Source: UBA8529 sp964390565
Lineage (GTDB): Bacteria > Bacteroidota > Bacteroidia > Bacteroidales > Tenuifilaceae
DNA: 64,000 nt
Assembly: GCA_964390565.1 (NCBI GenBank)
Contig: CAYMII010000019.1
Location: 1-64,000, forward strand
Direction: 5' to 3'
A model generated the notes under the pieces. The model did not search any database, was not told the DNA's origin, and worked only from the letters and a program-made list of their open reading frames with translations. Position numbers and translations under genes: made by a program. Each line of letters opens with the position of its first letter. Positions within the stretch are counted from its first letter, which is position 1. Positions 6,381 to 13,624 of the stretch are shown here, piece by piece.

Positions 6381-9190
6381 ATGGATTTATTTTCGAGTTT
6401 TTCTAAAATATATCCTCCTGTAACAGAGGTTTTAGTGTTTTTGAAATCCTCTGGAGTTCCTTCGAATACTAACTCACCACCTTTCTCGCCGCCATCAGGT
6501 CCAAGATCGATTACCCAATCGGCACTTTTAATTACCTCCATATTGTGCTCGATCACAATTAGGCTATGTCCTTTTAAAAGTAAAGCGTTGAAAGCCTGAA
6601 GTAATTTTCGAATATCATGGAAGTGAAGACCTGTTGTAGGTTCATCAAATATGAATAGGTGGGGCTGAATGGCTTGATCCTTTTGCAGGAATGAGGCAAG
6701 TTTTACCCTTTGGCTTTCGCCACCGCTGAGCGTACTCGATGATTGTCCAAGTTTGATATAGCCTAAACCTACATCTTGTAAAGGCTTTAAGCGTTCACTT
6801 ATTTTCTTCTCTGTTGATGATTTACCTTTTTCAAAGAATTCAATTGCTTGGCTAACGGTCATCTCAAGAATGTCGAAAACATTGGCTCCTTGGTATTTTA
6901 CCTCAAGTACATCTTCCTTAAACCTTTTCCCATGACAAGTCTCACATACAAGGGTAACATCAGCCATGAATTGCATCTCAACGGTTATGGTGCCTTCGCC
7001 TTGACATTCCTCGCAACGACCGCCTTCAACGTTGAACGAGAAGTGCGATGGCTTATAACCACTTCGCTTTGCGTAGGGTTGTTCCGAAAGAAGTTTGCGA
7101 ACCTCATCCCAAGCCTTTATGTAGGTAACTGGGTTACTTCGCGATGATTTTCCAATTGGATTCTGGTCAACCATTTCAACCCCTTTAATGAGGTGTGTAT
7201 CACCTTTGATATGGTCGTGCTGACCAGGACGCTCGCCTGAACCTGTAATCGCTTTTGATAATGCTGGGTATAGAATTCCTTTAACCAATGATGATTTACC
7301 TGAGCCGCTAACCCCTGTAACAACAGTCATAATGTTAAGCGGAAACTTAACGTCGATGCCTTTTAGGTTATTCTCTCTTGCCCCAACAACCTCGATGTTG
7401 TTCGACCACTTACGACGAGGGAAAGGAACAGGAATGGATTCGGTATGATTGATATAATCAGCCGTTAAACTTTTTGTTGCTTTGGCTAAATGGGCGAAAT
7501 CTCCTTCAAATACCACCTCTCCGCCATGACTTCCTGCCAGAGGACCAATATCAATTATGTAATCGGCCGATTTTATTATCTCCTCGTCGTGTTCAACTAC
7601 AATAACTGTGTTCCCTAAATCTCTTAAATCTTTTAAAACTCCAATTAATAGTTGCGTATCCCTCGAGTGTAGACCAATACTTGGCTCATCCAAAACGTAT
7701 AGCGATCCTACAAGGCTGCTTCCAAGAGAAGTTGATAGGTTTATTCGTTGCGATTCTCCGCCTGATAAGGTGTTCGATAATCGATTAAGGGTTAAGTATC
7801 CTAATCCTACATTTCCTAAATATCCTAATCGATTCTTTATCTCTGTGAGTATTCTTTTGGCAATCTTGGAATCGTGATCATTTAGCTTAAAATTGTCAAA
7901 TATTGAAATTAGTTCAGAGATAGGCTTATTTACTATATCGTGAATGGTGTAGCCGTTTACCTTGATATATGTCGCCTCTTTCCTTAGTCTACCACCTTTA
8001 CACTCAGGGCAAATAGTTTTTCCCATATAGCGCGATAGCATAACCCGATATTGGATCTTATACTTTTTTTCCTCTAAATGGGTGAAAAATTTATATAAAC
8101 CATCAAAATCTTTTGTGCCATTCCAAAGAATTTGCCTTTGTTGTTCATTTAGTTGATAATATGGTTTATGTATAGGAAAATCGTATTTCTGAGCATGTTT
8201 TATTACTTGCTCTTTATACCAACTCATGGTTTCACCTTTCCAGCAAACAATAGCATCTTCGTAAAGCGAAAGGCTTTTATTTGGGACAACGAGCTCTTCA
8301 TCGATTCCAATAACTTTGCCATAGCCCTCGCATTTTGGGCATGCTCCAAGGGGATTATTGAAGCTGAATAGGTGTTCACTGGGCTCTTCGAATTCTATGC
8401 CATCCTTTTCAAAGCGATTCGAAAATACTTCTTCTACAACCTTATCCTCTTTATATATTTTGAGATAGCATTTCCCAGCGCCTTCGGCGAAAGCGGTTTG
8501 TACAGAATCACCTAAGCGGCTTACGAATTCATCATCAAGCGATAGAGAGAAACGATCTATTACCAATCTTAGTTTTGCTTCCGAAAGTTTGAGCAAATCT
8601 CGTGTACCCGCTTCATCAATCCTTATTACTTGCTCGCCAACCTCAATTCTCGTAAACCCTTCACGAACTAACTCCGCAAGTTTATCTTGTGTTGAGCAGT
8701 TATTACAAGTGATGGGAGCCAGGAGAATCATTTTCGTTTCTAAAGGAAACGAGCAAATATGGTTTACTACATCAGTTACCGAATGTCTTTTAACCTCTTT
8801 GCCCGAAATGGGAGAGTAGGTTCTGCCGATACGGGCGAAAAGTAACTTTAGGTAATCGTAAACCTCAGTTGATGTACCAACTGTTGAACGTGGGTTTCGT
8901 GAGTTTACCTTTTGCTCAATGGCTATGGCTGGTGGAATTCCTGAAATTAGATCAACTTCGGGCTTGGAAACTCTTCCAAGAAATTGGCGTGCGTACGACG
9001 AAAGACTCTCAACATAGCGACGCTGCCCTTCGGCATATATAGTATCGAATGCTAAAGATGACTTCCCTGAGCCAGAAAGGCCTGTAATTACGATTAGTTT
9101 ATTTCTTGGGATATCGAGGCTTACATTCTTTAAATTGTGAACCCTGGCGCCCCTAATAGCAATAATATTTTGAGAATCTTTTTGAGACAT
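6371..9190 (-). CDS. uvrA: Excinuclease ABC subunit A
   Basis: 939-residue DNA-damage recognition ATPase of nucleotide excision repair; it acts as a dimer with UvrB. Seen: Walker A GLSGSGKSS at 37-45, the SSYARQFLG segment, Cys pairs ACPKC/ICPECKGG and GGRCEEC/VCETCHGKRF for the zinc modules, both ABC signatures (LSGGESQRI and LSGGESQRV), the second Walker A GVSGSGKSS and both DEP Walker B motifs. An upstream in-frame TTG at 9211 would add seven residues, but it lies inside a perfect -7 box (TACCTTTG), so the ATG at 9190 is chosen. It is monocistronic between a bidirectional terminator and a 300-base intergenic region. Confidence 0.98.
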   Translation of the reverse strand: MSQKDSQNIIAIRGARVHNLKNVSLDIPRNKLIVITGLSGSGKSSLAFDTIYAEGQRRYVESLSSYARQFLGRVSKPEVDLISGIPPAIAIEQKVNSRNPRSTVGTSTEVYDYLKLLFARIGRTYSPISGKEVKRHSVTDVVNHICSFPLETKMILLAPITCNNCSTQDKLAELVREGFTRIEVGEQVIRIDEAGTRDLLKLSEAKLRLVIDRFSLSLDDEFVSRLGDSVQTAFAEGAGKCYLKIYKEDKVVEEVFSNRFEKDGIEFEEPSEHLFSFNNPLGACPKCEGYGKVIGIDEELVVPNKSLSLYEDAIVCWKGETMSWYKEQVIKHAQKYDFPIHKPYYQLNEQQRQILWNGTKDFDGLYKFFTHLEEKKYKIQYRVMLSRYMGKTICPECKGGRLRKEATYIKVNGYTIHDIVNKPISELISIFDNFKLNDHDSKIAKRILTEIKNRLGYLGNVGLGYLTLNRLSNTLSGGESQRINLSTSLGSSLVGSLYVLDEPSIGLHSRDTQLLIGVLKDLRDLGNTVIVVEHDEEIIKSADYIIDIGPLAGSHGGEVVFEGDFAHLAKATKSLTADYINHTESIPVPFPRRKWSNNIEVVGARENNLKGIDVKFPLNIMTVVTGVSGSGKSSLVKGILYPALSKAITGSGERPGQHDHIKGDTHLIKGVEMVDQNPIGKSSRSNPVTYIKAWDEVRKLLSEQPYAKRSGYKPSHFSFNVEGGRCEECQGEGTITVEMQFMADVTLVCETCHGKRFKEDVLEVKYQGANVFDILEMTVSQAIEFFEKGKSSTEKKISERLKPLQDVGLGYIKLGQSSSTLSGGESQRVKLASFLQKDQAIQPHLFIFDEPTTGLHFHDIRKLLQAFNALLLKGHSLIVIEHNMEVIKSADWVIDLGPDGGEKGGELVFEGTPEDFKNTKTSVTGGYILEKLENKSIKK

Positions 9191-9208
9191 CGTTTTTGAA
9201 TTGACCTG

Positions 9209-9216
9209 CAAAGGTA
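9209..9216 (-). promoter_or_regulatory. Candidate -7 box of uvrA
   Basis: On the minus strand TACCTTTG matches the TAnnTTTG consensus exactly, 18 bases before the ATG at 9190. This gives a leader of about a dozen bases and argues against the TTG start at 9211. No good -33 element is seen. Confidence 0.5.
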
Positions 9217-9479
9217 TGAGTTTATAAACAATTTTTTAGATGTTTGTTTCTCCGAGTTATTAAACTTTATTCGAAACCATTTTGCGTCTTATCCTGTATA
9301 AGTCTATAAATAGCAAGGTTTTTCGTCATTTTATAAGATATACGATTTAGTTTTCTGCTACTTTTTCTTTGATTTTTATTAAAAAAGCGTTTATTTGCAT
9401 AATAATTGTTGATTAGTTCAAAGTTTAACCTTAATAATCTGCCTATAGAAGAAACTCTACCCAGTTAACCAATAAAGTT

Positions 9480-9486
9480 AGGAGGT
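9480..9486 (+). promoter_or_regulatory. Strong Shine-Dalgarno deciding a GTG start
   Basis: AGGAGGT ends four bases before GTG 9491. The nearby ATG at 9495 is out of frame, so this site fixes the GTG start. Such a full SD is rare in this window. Confidence 0.7.
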
Positions 9487-9490
9487 AGTT

Positions 9491-10078
9491 GTGGATGCTT
9501 ATAATTTAAGCGATTATGAACTCGTTCAGGAGTTTGTAATCGGCAGAAGTTCTGCAATTGAGGTTTTAATCCGTCGACATCAAAAAAGGGTATACAGCTA
9601 TATTTACCTTCTTGTAAAAAAACAGGATGTTGCCGAGGATATTTTCCAAGAAACGTTTATTAAGGTAATTAAGTCCCTTAAAGAGGGAAAATATGTTGAT
9701 GCCAATCGATTCGTCTCTTGGATTTTACGTATTGCGCATAACCTTATCATCGATCATTTCCGAAGAGAGAAGCAATCAAAAATGATTTCGAAAGATGATT
9801 ACGAAACTGATATCTTGAATCATCCTCAATATTCCGATAAAAATATTGAGGAGGAGGTGGTTTTTGAGCAGGTATTGTCAGATGTGAGGAATCTTATTGA
9901 TCAACTTCCTGATGATCAAAAAGAGGTGGTAATGCTTAGGTATTATGCTGATTTAAGTTTCAAAGAGATTGCTGAGCAGACTAATGTTAGCATAAACACT
10001 GCTCTTGGCAGGATGCGATATGCTATTATTAACATGCGTAAGATCAAAGAGGCAAATGGTATGATTCTTACTTTATAA
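9491..10078 (+). CDS. RNA polymerase sigma factor, ECF (sigma-70) family
   Basis: 195 residues with a GTG start. Region 2 (about 20-90) contains VEDIFQETFIKVIKSLKEG and WILRIAHNLIIDHFRRE. Region 4 (about 130-190) contains LPDDQKEVVMLRYYADLSFKEIAEQ and the helix-turn-helix VSINTALGRMRYAI. It redirects RNA polymerase to a regulon that cannot be identified here. Unlike many Bacteroidota ECF factors, it is not followed by a FecR/anti-sigma gene; only a 65-codon ORF lies downstream. The exceptionally good SD suggests efficient translation. Confidence 0.94.
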   Translation: MDAYNLSDYELVQEFVIGRSSAIEVLIRRHQKRVYSYIYLLVKKQDVAEDIFQETFIKVIKSLKEGKYVDANRFVSWILRIAHNLIIDHFRREKQSKMISKDDYETDILNHPQYSDKNIEEEVVFEQVLSDVRNLIDQLPDDQKEVVMLRYYADLSFKEIAEQTNVSINTALGRMRYAIINMRKIKEANGMILTL

Positions 10079-10146
10079 TATTTTATAGAATTAATATAAT
10101 AAGAGTATTCTGCAATCCGTTCTATGAAAAATAAAACGGATTGCCT

Positions 10147-10344
10147 ATGAATAGATGCTCTACTCACTATTTTTTTCAATATACTTATTTTGCTGGTACT
10201 GTAAATTCAACGCTCTTTAAAACGGACTTAACTTTTGAATATTCTATTTGGTTAAAATCTAGAATAGAAGAAATAGTTGAAAAAACGCCAGAAGTTCCTG
10301 ATAGACTGATTAATAACATATTGAAAAAAGCTAAAGTTTACTAA
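10147..10344 (+). CDS. Small ORF downstream of the ECF sigma factor
   Basis: 65 residues from ATG 10147; an upstream TTG at 10141 is less likely. The C-terminal half is charged and helical (IEEIVEKTPEVPDRLINNIL) while the N-terminal half has an atypical Phe/Tyr/Thr-rich composition. No family is recognised. Its position 68 bases after the sigma gene, with a strong terminator overlapping its stop, suggests it is the second gene of that transcript and perhaps a small partner of the sigma factor. It could also be a degraded remnant. Confidence 0.55.
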   Translation: MNRCSTHYFFQYTYFAGTVNSTLFKTDLTFEYSIWLKSRIEEIVEKTPEVPDRLINNILKKAKVY

Positions 10345-10368
10345 GCCGGAAAAATTTCCGGCTTTTTT
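10343..10368 (+). terminator. Terminator of the sigma-factor transcript
   Basis: Perfect 10-bp stem (10343-10352 with 10355-10364) with a 2-base loop and six Ts. It overlaps the stop codon of the 65-codon ORF. Confidence 0.9.
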
Positions 10369-10369
10369 C

Positions 10370-10401
10370 TTGCATTTAAGATTAATTATGTGATATATTT
10401 G
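10370..10401 (+). promoter_or_regulatory. Candidate promoter of the SPFH operon
   Basis: TTG at 10370-10372, a 21-base spacer and TATATTTG at 10394-10401 fit the Bacteroidota TTTG-N19-21-TAnnTTTG pattern and leave about 20 leader bases. A direct repeat TGTGATAT (10389-10396 and 10400-10407) overlaps the -7 box and could be an operator. Confidence 0.55.
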
Positions 10402-10427
10402 TGATATCAAAATAATATTATAATAGT

Positions 10428-11276
10428 ATGGAAAAAAATTTTAGCCCCAAGTCTGGATACCTGATGTTGACGGTATTCATTTTATTGTTAGCCGGTTTAA
10501 TTACAACCGTTGCATTGACCGAGAATCCAATATTTTTAATAGGATTACCGTTTGTTATTCTAATTGCTCCAGGTTTTATCATTGTTAATCCTAATGAATC
10601 ATCGGTACTTATTCTTTTTGGAAAGTACAAAGGAACAATTAAGGATAATGGTTTCTTTTGGGTAAATCCATTTAATGTAAAAAAGAGAATATCGTTAAGG
10701 GCTCGTAACTTTGATAGCCAGCCTATAAAGGTTAACGATAAGGTTGGTAACCCAATTATGATTGGGTTGGTGCTTGTTTGGAAAGTTGAAAATACTTTTA
10801 AAGCATCATTCGATGTTGATCAGTACGAGCATTTTGTTGTTGTTCAGAGCGATGCTGCGCTACGTAAGCTTGCTGGTATGTTCCCTTACGATAATTTTGA
10901 AATAGAGGAGGCTACCATAACTCTTAGAGCTGGTGGTGAAGAAGTAAATCATCGCTTGGAGACCGAACTAAGAGAAAGATTACAAATAGCAGGTATCAAC
11001 GTAATTGAGGCAAGAATTAACTATATCGCATATGCACAAGAAATAGCAGGTGCCATGCTTCGTCGTCAACAAGCAACTGCTGTTGTTGCTGCCCGTGGTA
11101 AAATTGTTGAGGGTGCGGTAGGCATGGTTCAGATGGCTTTAGATCAATTATCGGAAAAACAAATTGTTAACCTCGATGAGGAGAAAAAAGCAGCAATGGT
11201 AAGCAACCTAATGGTAGTACTATGCTCTGATGAATCGGCTCGCCCAGTAGTAAACACAGGCACTTTACATCAATAG
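10428..11276 (+). CDS. SPFH/Band 7 (stomatin-like) membrane protein
   Basis: 282 residues. Two hydrophobic segments at the N-terminus (about 13-33 and 37-52) anchor the protein. The SPFH domain follows, from FIIVNPNESSVLILFGKYKG to about residue 210, including ARNFDSQPIKVNDKVGNPI and the TELRERLQIAGINVIEARI stretch. The helical C-terminus (MLRRQQATAVVAARG) promotes oligomerisation in this family. SPFH proteins scaffold membrane microdomains and protease complexes; no NfeD or FtsH partner is adjacent. It is the first gene of a tight four-gene plus-strand set (next ORF after 3 bases) with a ribbon-helix-helix protein. Confidence 0.92.
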   Translation: MEKNFSPKSGYLMLTVFILLLAGLITTVALTENPIFLIGLPFVILIAPGFIIVNPNESSVLILFGKYKGTIKDNGFFWVNPFNVKKRISLRARNFDSQPIKVNDKVGNPIMIGLVLVWKVENTFKASFDVDQYEHFVVVQSDAALRKLAGMFPYDNFEIEEATITLRAGGEEVNHRLETELRERLQIAGINVIEARINYIAYAQEIAGAMLRRQQATAVVAARGKIVEGAVGMVQMALDQLSEKQIVNLDEEKKAAMVSNLMVVLCSDESARPVVNTGTLHQ

Positions 11277-11279
11277 AAT

Positions 11280-11861
11280 ATGGATTTTTTTGAAGAATAC
11301 AAGGTTTTAGCTCAAAAGAATGGTTTTGAATTTGAGTGTATGGAGGATAATAGAAAATTAATCCAACCTACGGATAGAATCTTAAATAAAAAGTTTTGTG
11401 TGCTAAGTAAAAACGATTTGGTTTACTTCGCTTCTGATTCTTACGCAGCAAAGGCCGGTATGACAAGTACTTATGCTGGGGTTTACACTATTGTGCCTGA
11501 AATTTCCATGGGATATAAAGCTGAGGTTACAAAACGATTTTGGATTGATTTTATTTCTGGAAAGAAAAGGGTTAAAACGAAAAACTCCTATTTAGATAAA
11601 AATTTAGCTATTTCAACAAATAATATTGAACACCTTCTTAAAATGGTTGATGTTCGTGTTGCTGAGGCCTATCTAAAACTTTGGAGCAAGTATTCTCCAA
11701 TAAAAATTGTAGCAGGCGTTGATTATATTCCTATTTCAACATTTAAAGATAAGATGATAATAGGAGTAGAGATGGATAGTTGGGTTTTGCCGAAAAACTT
11801 TATTTCAACTTTTGAAGATTTGAAAGAAGTTGTTTTTAGTATGACTCAACGTATAGGTTAA
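11280..11861 (+). CDS. Hypothetical protein of the SPFH operon
   Basis: 193 residues, no signal peptide, unrecognised. It is rich in aromatic and basic residues and mixed alpha/beta, for example IVPEISMGYKAEVTKRFWID and a WVLPKNFISTFEDLKEVV C-terminus. It starts 3 bases after the SPFH stop and 19 bases before the ribbon-helix-helix gene, so it is almost certainly co-transcribed. No catalytic motif is visible. Confidence 0.8.
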   Translation: MDFFEEYKVLAQKNGFEFECMEDNRKLIQPTDRILNKKFCVLSKNDLVYFASDSYAAKAGMTSTYAGVYTIVPEISMGYKAEVTKRFWIDFISGKKRVKTKNSYLDKNLAISTNNIEHLLKMVDVRVAEAYLKLWSKYSPIKIVAGVDYIPISTFKDKMIIGVEMDSWVLPKNFISTFEDLKEVVFSMTQRIG

Positions 11862-11880
11862 ATTTAGTTACTGAAATGTT

Positions 11881-12087
11881 ATGGCTGCTAAGAAATCCTT
11901 TGTACTTAGAATCGACCCTGATAAGATGGATGCAGTTGAGAAATGGGCGGCGGATGAGTTTCGTAGCACCAATGGGCAGCTTGAGTGGATAATTGACCAA
12001 GCCTTAAAAAAGGCTGGTAGATATAAAGCTAAGCCTCAACAAGATTCGGATTCAAATAGCAAAGATTATGGAAAAAACGATAATTAG
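11881..12087 (+). CDS. Ribbon-helix-helix (Arc-family) DNA-binding protein
   Basis: 68 residues. The beta-strand KSFVLRIDPDKMDAVEKWA and the following helices (DEFRSTNGQLEWIIDQALKK) match the Arc/MetJ fold seen in Bacteroidota proteins encoded beside SPFH genes. The C-terminal tail is polar and low-complexity. A dimeric transcriptional regulator, plausibly autoregulating this operon through the TGTGATAT direct repeat at the promoter, is an inference. Its last 20 bases overlap the zinc-ribbon gene. Confidence 0.85.
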   Translation: MAAKKSFVLRIDPDKMDAVEKWAADEFRSTNGQLEWIIDQALKKAGRYKAKPQQDSDSNSKDYGKNDN

Positions 12088-12283
12088 AACAAAGTATTCG
12101 TGTCCAAAGTGTGGAGGTCATGAGTTTGAAATTGGTGATATATTTATGGCAGATAGTCAAATTGCTAAATTTATAAACTTTGAAACTAAACGACTTTGTA
12201 CAGTAACATGCAAAAAATGTACATACACTGAGATGTACAGCACACCAAAAAAGAATATTCAAAATGTTTTAGATGGTTTGTAG
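12068..12283 (+). CDS. Zinc-ribbon nucleic-acid-binding protein (YpzJ/DUF2082-like)
   Basis: 71 residues with two Cys pairs, CPKCGG near residue 12 and CKKC near residue 49, and the family's closing TYTEMY motif, making a four-cysteine zinc ribbon. The intervening IGDIFMADSQIAKFINFETK corresponds to the family's conserved central segment. Probable nucleic-acid or protein binder; role unknown. It overlaps the ribbon-helix-helix gene by 20 bases in another frame, suggesting translational coupling, and ends at a terminator shared with rsmE. Confidence 0.88.
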   Translation: MEKTIIRTKYSCPKCGGHEFEIGDIFMADSQIAKFINFETKRLCTVTCKKCTYTEMYSTPKKNIQNVLDGL

Positions 12284-12285
12284 GA

Positions 12286-12316
12286 AAAAAATAGGGAGTT
12301 AAACGCTCCCTTTTTT
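12286..12316. terminator. Bidirectional terminator between zinc-ribbon gene and rsmE
   Basis: GGGAG (12294-12298) pairs with CTCCC (12306-12310) across a 7-base loop. It is flanked by an A run on the left and a T run on the right, so it serves both strands. Confidence 0.75.
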
Positions 12317-13016
12317 ATTGATTTGCGAGATTTGCAATATGGCATGCAACCACCCCCGCAGTTTCAGTTCTTAAGCGTGATGTTCCTAAACTTATTTCGC
12401 GATAATTGCTTTTTAAGGCTAATTGTATTTCATCAATGCTAAAATCACCTTCGGGACCAATAAGAATTATGCTTTTATTTAATGGTTTAAGCTCATTTTT
12501 AAGGTGGTTCAGCCCTTTAGTAGCGCAATGTGCTATAAATAGATTACCAGTTTGATTTGATTGAATTAATTGCTTAAAAGAGGTCATTGGGTTGAGTACA
12601 GGAACGTATGCTTTAATTGATTGTTTTACGGCTGATATTATAATCTTTTCAAGTCTTTCGTTATTTACTGCTTTGCGTTCAGAATGCTCGCAAAGGAGAG
12701 GCGTAATCTCATCAATGCCAATCTCGGTCGCCTTTTCGAGAAACCATTCAAATCGTTCGATATTCTTGGTTGGAGCAATTGCAATATGCAAATAGTGGTT
12801 CCGCTTTTCAAATTCCAAGGTTGATTCGTAAACCTCAACCATGCACCTTTTGGGTTCTGGTCTTATAATTCTGGTTTTGAATAAACCACCTTTACCATCA
12901 ATTAACGTAATTTCATCGCCAATTGTAAGCCTAAGCACCCTAATGCAGTGCTTAGATTCTTCTTCGTTTAGTGTATATGTATTCCCAGAAATATCTGGAG
13001 CGTAGAATAGTTGCAT
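12315..13016 (-). CDS. rsmE: 16S rRNA (uracil(1498)-N3)-methyltransferase
   Basis: 233-residue SPOUT methyltransferase that methylates U1498 of 16S rRNA using SAM. Seen: N-terminal PUA-like region with EEESKHCIRVLRL, central FEWFLEKATEIGIDEITPLLCEHS and AVKQSIKAYVPVL, and the knot motif ILIGPEGDFS followed by ISLGTSRLRTETAGV at the C-terminus. Length is normal. The leader contains a degenerate word repeat with a small hairpin (13021-13056). Confidence 0.96.
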   Translation of the reverse strand: MQLFYAPDISGNTYTLNEEESKHCIRVLRLTIGDEITLIDGKGGLFKTRIIRPEPKRCMVEVYESTLEFEKRNHYLHIAIAPTKNIERFEWFLEKATEIGIDEITPLLCEHSERKAVNNERLEKIIISAVKQSIKAYVPVLNPMTSFKQLIQSNQTGNLFIAHCATKGLNHLKNELKPLNKSIILIGPEGDFSIDEIQLALKSNYREISLGTSRLRTETAGVVACHIANLANQ

Positions 13017-13123
13017 CTATTATAGATTTCAGATGTTAGACATCAGATATTAGATATTTTTTATCACATCAAATATACCTTTTTTGAAAGTGTTGCTACC
13101 TTTACGGCTCTAGAAAAATTTGA

Positions 13124-13624
13124 ATGAAAAGAATAGGATTACTATCCGATACGCATGGGCATTGGGATGACAAACTCTCAAGTTTCTTTAATGATTGCGA
13201 TGAGATATGGCATGCGGGTGATATTGGGAGTATTGAAGTTGCCGATAAAATATCGAAATTCAAACTGTTCAGGGGTGTGCATGGGAATATTGATGATCAT
13301 AAGTTAAGGATAACATATCCAAAAATTAATAGGTTTAATTGTGAAGAGGTAGATGTTTTTATTACCCATATTGGCGGAACGCCAAGTAGGTACGAACCAT
13401 CTATTGTTCCAAATATTGAATTAAATCCCCCAAAACTTTTTATATGCGGACATAGCCACATCTTAAAAGTGATGTTTGATAAAAAGCGAAACTTTCTTTA
13501 TATGAATCCAGGAGCAGCTGGAATCCATGGATTTCATCATTTTAGAACTGCAATCAGATTTGTGATTGACGGCTCTGAGATAAAAGATTTAGAGGTCTTA
13601 GAGATTCCTAAAAGAGGAGTTTAA
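13124..13624 (+). CDS. Small metallophosphoesterase, YfcE/MJ0936 type
   Basis: 166 residues. Metal-ligand motifs of the calcineurin-like fold are present in order: LLSDTHGH (about 6-13), WHAGDIG, GVHGNID, and the C-terminal ICGHSHILK. The family hydrolyses phosphodiesters with Mn or similar metals; the physiological substrate is usually unknown. Its last four bases overlap the end of the convergent 1540-residue gene. Confidence 0.93.
   Translation: MKRIGLLSDTHGHWDDKLSSFFNDCDEIWHAGDIGSIEVADKISKFKLFRGVHGNIDDHKLRITYPKINRFNCEEVDVFITHIGGTPSRYEPSIVPNIELNPPKLFICGHSHILKVMFDKKRNFLYMNPGAAGIHGFHHFRTAIRFVIDGSEIKDLEVLEIPKRGV

Larger units (their letters stand above)
9191..9490. other. 300-base intergenic region between uvrA and the sigma factor gene
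   Basis: AT-rich divergent spacer. It holds the uvrA -7 box at its left edge and a Shine-Dalgarno sequence at its right edge. No ORF, RNA gene or repeat is recognised, and no convincing plus-strand promoter is seen. Confidence 0.6.

Noticed and set aside
9191..9211. TTG start of uvrA at 9211
   Set aside because: The codon is part of a consensus -7 box and would add seven residues not typical of UvrA.
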